DNA from: Paragordius varius
Taxonomy: Eukaryota; Nematomorpha
Assembly: GCA_964247055.1 (NCBI GenBank)
Contig: OZ176052.1
Span: 4,216,001 to 4,280,000, forward strand
DNA: 64,000 nucleotides
Direction: 5' to 3'
Shown here: positions 33,536 through 43,821 of the stretch, in pieces
How positions within the stretch are numbered: the stretch's first letter is position 1
Layout of the letters: each line of letters starts with the position of its first letter
The notes under the pieces: generated by a model
What the model was told of the DNA's origin: nothing
Database searches by the model: none
What the model saw: only the letters and a program-made list of their open reading frames with translations
Position numbers and translations under genes: made by a program

Positions 33536-34751
33536 AGCACTGTGTGCAAAAAAGAGGGTCATTTTGATTTAACGAAAAAATTTTTTTTCATGAGATAGCT
33601 TATGACCAGCAAATTCATTTGCCGCCAAAGAACCTAGTTTTCGAAATATTGAGAGAAAATCGAAATCGGGCAAAAAGTGAAAATTAGGGATAATTAAGGA
33701 TAATTCAAAAAATAGTGATAAAATTTGAAATATTATGGTTTATTATCATTTTAGGAGATATTTTCAATATATAAATAGCCTAAAACATATAGTTAGGGTT
33801 TCTATAAAATTTCAGCTCAAAAGATGGCGTTTTTCATTTATCACACTTAACAAAAAAAATTAATGAAACTATATTAAAATAATTTTTTTTTTAATTATTT
33901 ACTATCTAAACTCACTATTAAAAACATTCATATTTTATTCAGTAAAAAAACTATATATCAAAATAAAACCAAAAAATATTGTTTTTTATTTTTACATTTT
34001 TTGTCATCTGGTTTGTGAGTGTATAAAATATTATACTGTTTAATTTTGAAATCTTACATGAGTGCGAATTATAAAGTATATAATTTATGCAAAATAAGAT
34101 TTAAAATTAGTGGAATATCAACCAATAATCCGCACAAATCCCAATACAAATATTAATTTGTCATAAAACAAACTTTTTATGATTTGTAAGGATTGTTAGT
34201 TGATATTCTATAACTTTTTTATGCTATTTTACATATATATACTTAATTCCCACTCATGCAAGAATCCAAAATAAAACAGTATAAAATTGTTCCATATGAC
34301 AAAAAAATGCAAAAATAAAAACAATATTTTTTTATTTTGATATGTCAGTATTTTTTACTGAATAAAATATGATTGTTTTTAATAGTGAGTTTAGGTAGTA
34401 AATAATTAAAAAAATTATTTTAATAGTTTCATTAAATTTTTTGTCTTTTAAGTGTGATAAAAGAAAAACACCATCTTTTGAACTGAAATTGTATAGAAAT
34501 CCTAACTATAGATTTAGGCTATTTATATATTGAAAAAATCTCCTAAAATGATAATAAACCATAATATTTCAAATTTTATCATTATTTTTTGAATTATCCT
34601 TAATTTTCACATTTTGCCCGATTTCGATTTTCTCTCAATTTTCAAAAACTAGGTTGTCAACAAATAAAAATTCTTTCTATTATGAATACGCTGGTCATAA
34701 GCTATTTCATGAAAAAAAAAATTTTTTGTTAAAATTTTTTTGCACAGTTTA
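33536..34751. mobile_element. 1.2-kb near-complete palindrome
   Basis: Almost the whole 1216 bp folds into one hairpin with arms of about 580-600 bp and a centre at about 34140-34190. Paired words can be followed throughout, e.g. CATGAGATAGCTTATGACCAG with its inverted partner at about 34695-34715, GATTTCGATTTTCTC near 34620, and TTTACTGAATAAAATAT near 34355. The ends read CACTGTGTGCAAAAAA and TTTTTTTGCACAGTTTA. No long open frame lies inside. It is a foldback or MITE-like element; a transcript across it would form long double-stranded RNA. Confidence 0.8.
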
Positions 34752-36650
34752 GAGTACATGAATAATCGTAATTAAATGCTGGAATTATTTAAAACCAATA
34801 GGTAAAAATAGGATAGCAGGTGTTTCGGTATATTAATTATTTCCGCCAAAGTCGCCAATCTAAAACAATAACTAGCTTTACAGAGAGTTGCATAAATAAT
34901 TTTAACCTATAAATAAATGATGCGATATAATTAAATAATTTAAGTTATTTTATATTGGCAATTATTTAATTAATTATTATTCGATATTTTAGTCATTTCA
35001 TAGAGAGTTTTAATATTAATTAATAATTTTTTTTTAATTAAACTTAAAATTAAAAAATATGTTTTTGGGTGTAGATTTCTAATAGCATCGACGATTTTCG
35101 ATGAATAATACATTGCTAGTGATTAAATAATTCTAACCTTTTCGATATTTTTAATTGTCATTCAATTTCGTTGTTAATAATTAAAAGATTTAATAACTAC
35201 TATTATTTTGTTAAAGTTAAAATTATTTTTCATTTCTTTTAAATTTTAATCCGTAAAGATGAAATATTTTCGGTAAATTGGGCAGCCTTGTTTAACTCGC
35301 CGGATTACTGTTTGACTATCCTTTCCGGTTTCGGGGTTTTTCACATAAACAAAAGTGCCATCTCGTTTTTCCCTGCATTCGACAAGTTTATTAAAAAAAT
35401 TAAATAATAATCCTCCACAGTATTATTATTTAAAATCCTCTATTTTTATTAACAAATTGATATATCAACAAAACTATCCATGTCGCTTTTTAAATATATT
35501 TGTTCGATGCCGTAAGAAGTTCCGCTATAACGCATATTTTAATTTTATGTAAAAAAATTATCTAGTTTAAGTGTGCGGGCTTTCTTTGGTAAAATTCAAA
35601 TGGTAAACATCAATGATTCCTTCTTATATCCTATTATGAAGCAATATTAATCACTTTCTATTTTAACGAGTTTTGATGAAATATTAGGTGCTGATGCTTA
35701 ATACCTTTTAAGATTTTTAAAAAATTTTAAAATAAGTTTGCGTCCACTTCGAAGGAGAGGGTAATAGTTTAAGTTAATTGGATGTATAAATTTATATTGG
35801 TTAAATAATTTAAAACATGTGGGGATCAGTGTATTCGATGTTAATTAATAAAGACGTCGCTAACTCAATTTTTTTGTGTCAATACATGTTTATGCTGAGT
35901 AGTTCTCAAAGAATCAAATAACTCAGTAAAATACTTTGTTCTATAACTTCTTATCAGCCAGTCTTTCTATTTTTTTGTTTCATATGTATTTATTTTCTCA
36001 AACTAAAGTGGTTATTTCCACATAATTAAAATTTTTAGTCTTTTTTTCAAGACAGCTTGAGATCGTTATGCAACAACATTGTTTATAAATTTAATGATGA
36101 GATTCCATAAATTAGTGGATCAAATATTTTATTTTGTTGCATAGTTGAAAAGCCTATCTTAAATTTTATTTATGGGAATGTGGTCGCTAAATGTATCAAA
36201 AAAGTTTCCAATTTTTCCCCCTTAAGTGGTTTTTTTAATTTATTAGTATACATAAAATATATATGAGATGATTTATTGTGCACGGATATTTTTGTATTTG
36301 CTTTTTTGGAACTAATGAAAAAAGGTTTAGTTGATATTAAATATTCCGCTTCGCAAAATAATATTCAAAGCCTATTATTTGTGTTGGTGATTTAGGTTTA
36401 AAATTACCAATTATCTAGGCGTAAAGGTTTGTGAACCTAACTTATCATACATGTATCCGCCAATCATAAAGATTTTATTGTTAGATAAGTTGTCAGTAAC
36501 TTGATACTTTGAATATATTTAGTTAAGTGGGGATGGTTTCATCTGTATAATCTAAAAGATTTTCTTTAAGGTTCTTAATTTTCAATCTGCTTTCGAATTA
36601 TAATCGATTAACAGTTAAATCCCAGTTCCTGTTTAATAAGCCTATATGTC
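34752..36650. other. spacer with a coding-like scrap and a mini-foldback
   Basis: No intact gene. On the minus strand 35246-35375 a frame reads DGTFVYVKNPETGKDSQ then TVIRRVKQGCPIYR, preceded by a possible acceptor (GAATGCAG). It looks like protein but I cannot place it. At about 36049-36161 two short arms (TATGCAACAA and TTGTTGCATA) form a small foldback. Confidence 0.4.
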
Positions 36651-36689
36651 ACAACGTTACTTTCGTTATAAAATTAGGGATTATTTTTA

Positions 36690-37540
36690 TAGAATATTAC
36701 TCCAAGAATGACGGAGATATGCATGCAAATATAGGTCCCCAATTTACATGGGAAACAGGACATTTAACACCAAAAATCACCAACACGAATGGTAGGCTTC
36801 CAATTCAATTCGGCGAAGCTGAAAAATGATTGCTAAGGAAGAAATACAAGAATACCCACAAACAAAAAAACTTTGCAAATAGTTTACATAATAGCGAAAA
36901 TAAATGTGTTTTAAAACAGGAACTTATATGACACATTTAACGATCACAAGCATATATCAATAAAATATAAAATAGGGTGGAAAGAGATACAAAAAAATAA
37001 TATATCAAGAACATGAGCCATTATCCACAAAGTAAAGTATGCTAACAATGCTACTTATAAAAAACAATCATAAGGTCCAGGAAAAAAATAAATGCATTTG
37101 TTCTATGAAAAAATATGGATCAAACAAATAATGAATATTAATTAGTAAGGGACAGGACAAAATACCTTCCATATGAATAGCTTACACAATCTTCTGAGAG
37201 AAGTATTCAGCACCTATAAATAATTCGTTAAAAAACCTTAACTAACGTCTTCTTAACTAATTAATAACACCAAATGCTCCGACCCCAACATTATTGTAAA
37301 CCACCTCTACGATTACTGTATGGATTTTTATAAACATAAAAAAATTGAAGCAACCGCTTTTTCTTTTTCATCGAATCTAGACCTAAACTCACTTGAAAAC
37401 AAATATAAGAAAATCTTAAAGCTATAAAACAACAGGTCTAAACGAGTTTAGTACAAAATTGACGACCTATCATTAATAAATCAAAACTCTAGTTTTAGCC
37501 CCATTTGGAAAATCAGCGGAAAGCCTAATGTATACCATAC
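36690..37540 (+). mobile_element. LINE fragment, endonuclease region
   Basis: A worn non-LTR retrotransposon piece. At about 36712 a frame reads GDMHANIG (family GDFNAxIG), followed by TNTNGRLPIQF, the usual position of a TNENG-type motif. Further on only short LINE-like scraps between stops are visible. No reverse transcriptase part was found. Confidence 0.5.
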
Positions 37541-37847
37541 AACTTTCTTTGAGAGTAACATAATTATTTACAAATTAATGCATAACTTTTAATTATATTT
37601 AATAAATTAGTAATACTAATTTAGGAAAACTTTAGTGCTAAAAATAAATAAAATTTTAAAATGTTAATAAAAACGGGCTAAAACCTCGTAAAACAGCGAT
37701 ATCATAATTTGTGTATTTGTTCGTTAAATTTTTGGTACATATATAAAAAAGTCAATATAAGGCAAATTTTACAAGTTCTAACAGCAAATTAATTTTGCTT
37801 ACGCCTAAAAAGTTCGGTAAGAAAAATATCATAATAATGTCTTAAGA
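37541..37847. other. non-coding spacer
   Basis: Nothing recognised up to the target duplication of the hAT element at 37848. Confidence 0.4.
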
Positions 37848-39989
37848 ATCTATGGCAGTGATACTCAAACCGCGGCCCGCGGGCCGCATGCGGCCCTAAG
37901 AGTGCTTTAAAATTGCCCTATGACCATATTGATACTTAATTATTTTGATGAATTTTAAAAATACACATAAACGAATTTGCTTATTTTAATATTGATTTAT
38001 TTTCTTTAGATTTAATTTTGGTAATTTTTATTTTTTACCGAATTTAAAATGTTGAAAAATTTCCCTACATAATGATTACACAATTTTGCACCTTGTTTCT
38101 GTTCTGTATTCTATTTTCTTTTCTATTTTGAAATTTTTATTGCATTCCTTTTTGTATTTAAGCAAGTCTTTCACCCAAACTTGCATATACTCATTCCTTG
38201 CTATCCCGCATCATTATTTATAACTCATAAAAATATTTTTAAAATCAACATCATTAAACTTCGACCTGTTTATTATAGCATAATTTAAATTATATTCCCA
38301 TTTTTTGAAAAAATTTACATAATATATAAACATAAATTCAAAGGATGACATCTAATTTAAAAAAACGTAAATCATCCGATAATCACTTCTTTAAAAAAGA
38401 ATGGGATGAAAAATTCTTTGTCGTTTTAAATAAAAATGTTTTGACCTGTTTTATAAGTAAGGACAACTTAATTAAAAAAATTCAATATTGAAAGACACAT
38501 TACGATCCATCATTCTCATAAATTACCAAAAAATTATGGGGAAAGAAACGAAAAATAGAAAAAGATTAAGAAATTATACCAGAAAGTGTTATCTATTATG
38601 TCCATAGTTTTGCCCAGGAAAAAGCTGTAACATTAGTTCATGAAATTGCTGTATTTTAGGAAAATATATGAAACCGTTTACTGATTCCCAAATAATAAAA
38701 AAATGTCCAATAAATGGTTGCACTTTTTTATTTGATTTCCATAATACAGATCAAATCATGAGACAATTAACTTCAACTTTCTGATTCTATATGTGCTCGA
38801 CGCATTGAAGACATGTCTAAATATATTTTTAACAATACATTATTGGCTATGAAAAACTGCAAATATTTTATTGCTATTGATTAGAGCACTAATATTAGTT
38901 CCACACCTCAATGTGCGCTCTTCATGAGATATTGTAACGACAACATATTCAACGAGGAATATTTAAAAGTTTTACCAATTAATAATGCCACAAAAGGAAG
39001 CGGTTTTCTCGAAATAATTAGCACTTTTTTCGATAACAATGGAATATCTATGAAAAAATTGGTTTCGATCTGCACAGATGGCTGGGCTGTCTCTCTATGA
39101 TTGGAATACAAAAGATTTTATTTCCTTTTTTAAAAAACAAATATAATTTGCAAAATATTTTATCCTTTCACTGATTTATTCATCAGCAAAACTTGGTTTC
39201 GCGTGTAAAAGATGAATCACTCAATTAGTAATTAAAACGGTTGTGGATATAGCTAACCACATCCGTGGCAGAGAATTCAACCGACCTTCTAAAAAATATC
39301 CATAGTGAGTGTGATATTATTTTGTACACTGCTGTGAGATGGCTAAGCCTTAGTAAAGTATTAAATAGATTTTTTTGTTTTAAGACATGAAATTCTCTTA
39401 TATGAAAGAAACAGAAAGCTTGACGAGAAAATTAATAGTGACAAGTGGGTTTTATTAGCCTACCTTTGCGACATTACTTATAAACTTAGTTTTTTTAATA
39501 CAATTCTTCAAGGGAGAATAAAAATTTAATTGGCTAATCAATTTGCTTTTGAAGAAAAATTAATATATAAACAAGATTTTATTAATATAACACTCGTATA
39601 TTTTTTAACACTTAAAACAATTCATGAAGAAAATATGGAATTCATAATTTAATTCATTTAACTTTTATCTAATGAGATGAAATTCAGTTTTTAAAAATTA
39701 AAAAAATATTAAAAATTGCTTAAAACTCGTTTCCATGGCATATGTAAGGTGACCAGATTTTTTGAAGGAAAAAGCGGGACAAATCTGAGAAGGGGGTGGG
39801 TCATTGGGGGTTACAACCAAAAATTTTTATACAAAAAATTTATTGTAATATTTATTTATTTTTAACACAAATACATTATAAATATAAAAAAATTTGTACC
39901 TCACAGGTTGTTTGTACCTTATTCAATAAATTTCCATGTGCACGAACGGGTGAAGTGATTTTAATATTCTAGAAAAAAATAATAAAGAC

Positions 39990-40690
39990 GAAATCATCAC
40001 AAAGTGCGCTGGGTGATGCAAGAAGCGGCACAAAAAATATTTTTAACAATTTAGCGAATAATCTAAATCAAAACTTTATTGGCAGATACACCACGCTATT
40101 CAAACAGCTACTGATTTGTTACCCCTGGATGTGGAAAATATATATGTTAAAATGCTTGAATATTGTAGAACTATTGTTTAGCTCTTTTGCCAGCGATTGA
40201 TATATTTATAAAAATGTGATCTCCTAGAATCCAATTTTTTATCACAGGACAAAGGTCAAAATTCCAAGTCAAAAAAGGTTAGAAAATAATTTTATACCAT
40301 TACCAAATCGCAAAAAAATGTTTTATGCAAACAGAAACGATTATTTGGAAGACAAGACGGTGCACAATGACACTTTTTGATGAAGTCTCATTATTAAATA
40401 ACTATATATGAAAACTTATAATTTGGACAACAGAAAAAAATACGTAGGATAGAAATGGTTAAAATAATCATTTTTAAACAAATTATGTTTCATACAATAA
40501 TATTTTAATTGTAGAATTTGCATTATCTTTACCTGAACCACTGCTATTGAACGCGTTTTTCCACAGTAAATTAAGTAAGGACACGGAATCAAATTTAAAT
40601 GTTGAATAAAAGCCATTTTGTGTGTTCAAATATAATTTGACAAATTATGGAGACTTATACAATATTTTACGTGATTTTGTTTATTTTTTT
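39990..40690 (+). pseudogene. decayed inverted copy of the inner hAT transposase
   Basis: The DNA matches the minus-strand transposase gene read in the other direction: ACGCTATTCAAACAGCTACT with GATTTGTTACCCC at about 40093, AGAAAATAATTTTATACCATT at about 40279 and ACTGCTATTGAACGCGTTTT at about 40540. Segments between these are deleted, so about 1.3 kb is compressed to 0.7 kb. It abuts the end of the minus-strand gene. Confidence 0.8.
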
Positions 40691-40715
40691 ACACAAAAAC
40701 TTTAAAGAAAATATT

Positions 40716-42531
40716 TTACTCTTTGGTATATTTTTTGTTTGAGTGAATGCGTTTTAGCAGATTGTCATCATTTTTTAAAATATTGTAGAAGTCTTCACAA
40801 GAATTTGTCAAATTATATTTGACAGATAAAACCTTTAAAGTTTCAACATTTAAATTTGATTTTTCCGATGTCCACACCTGATTTACTGTGGAAAAAACGC
40901 GCTCAGTAGCAGCGTTGGTTCCAGGTAAAGATAGTGCGAATTCCACAATTTTTAAAATATTATTGTATGTAATATAGTTGGTTTCAAAATGATGAAATAT
41001 TTCCAACCATTTCTTTTCTACTGTATATTTTCTTTTGTCCATAATTTAAGTTTTTCATTATTAATATATCTTTTAACTAATGATACTTCAGAAAAAAGAT
41101 CATTTTCTGAAAGATTACTTTTTGATAATTTTTGGGAGCAGATATAATCAAATGATTTTTGAACATCGCACCAATTAAATTCTGATTTTAATGTTATCCA
41201 ATGAAAATGATCAATTTCATTGAATTGCGTCGTCCAGTCTTCCAAATAATCTTTACAGTTTGTTTAAAACATTTTTATATGGTACAGGATATCTTGGCGA
41301 TTTATTAAGCCTTGTTTTTCTAAATTTTTTATTATATTGCGGATGGTTAATGGTATAAAATTATTTTCTAACCGTTCTTGACATTGGAATTTTAGGTTAC
41401 TAACTTCTTTGGCTACTTCGATTGCCGAAATTTTGTCACCTTCTATATATTTAATAACATTTTGAAAGAGAGAAGCTTTATGTAAGAATTCTAACCATAT
41501 TTGTGAACAATCATTTTTAAAAAACTTTTTTAAAGTTGTAGGCCATTTGTCCTGTGATAATAAAAAAGATTTTAAAGGGTCATACATTTTTTAAATTCTT
41601 TCGATAGCTGGCATAAAAGCTAACCAACGAGTTTTACAATATCCAAGCATTTTTTGATATTGAACTTCTGCATTTTCACAGAATTCAAGCGTTTCAACAC
41701 TACCGTGTATATAAAAATAGAAATATATTTTAACAACTACATTTTCCACATCTAGGGGTAACAAATCAGCAGCTGTTTGAATAGCGTTGTGTATTATATG
41801 CGCTGCACACCCAACGCCAATAATGTTTTGATTAAGATTATCTGTTAATTTATGAAAAATATTTTTTGTTCCCCTCCTTGCTTTTCCACCAAAGTTCTTA
41901 TTGGTGTTGTCAGCGCAATATGCGATAATTTTGTATTTTAAATTATTTTTTTGCATTATTGAAGTAAATATTATTTCGGAATTTTCACCGGGTAGGGATA
42001 TTAAATCTAAAATTTTAATTTTTACTCCGGTTTCTGAATCAAAATATCTCATCAAAGTGGGAAATAATTTTGTTTCATGGTGATTTGATGCATCAGAGTA
42101 TAGCGATATGGAATTAATTTTCAGCAAATCTTTTTGTATTTCAGAAAATACATGTGGCGAAAGGACATTGCACACAATGGCTTCAGCCTTTGTACGGGCA
42201 CATGTAAATTTTTTATGGAATAACGTGCGAATAACCTGTGAGGTACAGTCCATAGATCTAAAGGAATGATTGTGATTAACGGCGTGAAAAGATAACACGC
42301 CCTCAGCTAGTGCCAAATTCTTTTCTTCCTCTCCAAAAGCGGTTTTTCAAAAAAATCGCTCATTTTGTAAGATGATGCCACCATATCTAAACATTTTTTA
42401 TGTTTCTGTGTTTCCATATGCTTTGTAATATCATGCTTGCCGCCATGTGCTAGGCTGAATTCCCCCTCGCATATAAGACATCTAACAAATGATTCATTCT
42501 TCGTTTTTTTAATAAAAGGAAAATCCTTCAT
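40716..42531 (-). pseudogene. hAT transposase of the inner element, lightly broken
   Basis: Encodes a DDE-type hAT transposase of about 590 residues, now in several frames. The N-terminus (42531-42307) has a BED/TTF-type zinc finger (CLICEGEFS, then TKHMETQKHKK). The main part (42316-41591) has the catalytic-region words SISLYSDASNHHETKLFP and AYCADNTNKNFGG. The C-terminal hATC dimerisation part (41042-40716) has LSLPGTNAATERVFSTVN, then TSEKSNLNVETLKVLS. Breaks: a frameshift at about 42310, an in-frame TAA at 41591-41593, an in-frame TAA at 41264-41266 and a frameshift at about 41040. Only four visible lesions suggest it is much younger than the outer element, in line with nesting order. Confidence 0.88.
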
Positions 42532-42594
42532 TAATTAATCGTTGAATTTACAACCTCTTTTTGTGCTCATATTTATAAACTACTATTAGTATAA

Positions 42595-42866
42595 TAAATA
42601 TTATATTACCTTAATTTTCTGTGATAAACGTGTAAGGTACCGATTTGTGGTATCAATTTGTCTTTTAAGCTACCGATTTGTGGTATTAATTTGGCTTTTT
42701 AATAATGTTGGCAAGTAATAAAACTAAAATATTAGTATAATAAATATTATATTACCTTAATTTTGTGAAATAAACGTGTAAGGTACCGATTTGTGGTATC
42801 AATTTGTCTTTTAATCTAGAGATTTGTGGTATTAACTTGGCTTTTTGATAATAATGACAGTAGTAG
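42595..42866. repeat. two 136-bp tandem units containing a 33-bp motif four times
   Basis: ATTAGTATAATAAATATTAT starts each unit (42595 and 42731). Within them ACCGATTTGTGGTAT recurs at 42639, 42672 and 42785, with a changed copy near 42817. It lies between the transposase start and the nearer end of the inner hAT. Confidence 0.8.
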
Positions 42867-43821
42867 TAGGAAGTATAGTGTATAATCACATGATATAAAT
42901 TCGAAAAAAATAAATATTTTTAATTTAAAATAAAAAATTTTAATTTAAAATTGAATAAATATTAAAGATATTTAATGATAAAAAATTTAAACGGACAAAA
43001 AAAATTTATTTGTATTAAAAAAAATTTTTTTTATATAATCCTGAAAAAGCGGGACATTTAAAAAAGTAGCAGGAAGCGGGACAAAGTGTGAAAAAGCGGG
43101 ACGTCTGGTCACCTTAGGCATATGGAAATATCCGATATTAAGCACCTTAAGCATTTCGGTTTTGATCAGGCGCATATCATTGAAAAATTTGTAGATTTTA
43201 AAAGTGGTCCTTTCGGAGGCTGTGTTCAAGGAGAATCGTAGCGAAAAATATGTAGAGTTTTGGCAAGATGTGCCAAATAAATACGAAAATATAAAAAAAA
43301 TCAAGTTATCCTAACTGTTTTACCCTTAACTAAGAGCGTGAGACGGCATATTCAAAAATGAAATATGCCAAGAATTCAATACAGAAATCGATTTACCGAT
43401 GATCATATGGACGACGTATTAAGATTGGACTGTCATGAGGCGAAGCCAAATTTGTCAAAAATTATTGGTTAAAAATAAATGTTGTTATCAAAATATTTTA
43501 AATTAAATGGTGCAAAACGAGTTAATAGCTGGATTTAAATGCGATCCGCAAAAAATTCATTGTGGTGATTTGGTGTATAAATATGTACATATGTGTTAAA
43601 TAGCTATGGAATATTTACCATTATAAAGCTCATGGCCCTCGAAAAAAAATATATTTAATTTGGCCCGTCAAATTTTTTTGGTGAGTACCACTGATCTATG
43701 GTAAAAAATTTTTTTTAATACAATAATATAAAGAACATCTTCCGGGATGCGACTGAAATTCTAAAAGTCTAAAATAATACATTATCTGTTCTTACTTTTT
43801 CCAGATCGTATACAACTGAGA

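Larger units (their letters stand above)
39745..43116 (-). mobile_element. inner hAT transposon inserted in the outer one
   Basis: The terminal inverted repeats are TAAGGTGACCAGA and TCTGGTCACCTTA. The perfect 8-bp duplication GGCATATG lies at 39737-39744 and 43117-43124. GCGGGAC words recur inside both ends. The 3372-bp element holds a minus-strand transposase at 40716-42531 and a shorter, decayed, opposite-strand copy of part of the same transposase at about 39990-40690. Confidence 0.88.
37856..43693 (+). mobile_element. outer hAT transposon, ZBED5/EPM2AIP1-like, interrupted
   Basis: Ends CAGTGATACTCA and TGAGTACCACTG are inverted repeats. They are flanked by the perfect 8-bp duplication ATCTATGG at 37848-37855 and 43694-43701. 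Without the inner insertion the element is about 2.46 kb. Its transposase (+) is split and badly worn: SNLKKRKSSDNHFFKKEWD at 38346, the region SICARRIEDMSKYIFNN at 38788, VSICTDGWA at 39065, and after the inner element a C-terminus with YRNRFTDDHMDDVLRLDC at 43382. Many in-frame stops make it dead. The right end lies only about 100 bp before the acceptor feeding SART1 exon 1. Confidence 0.85.
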
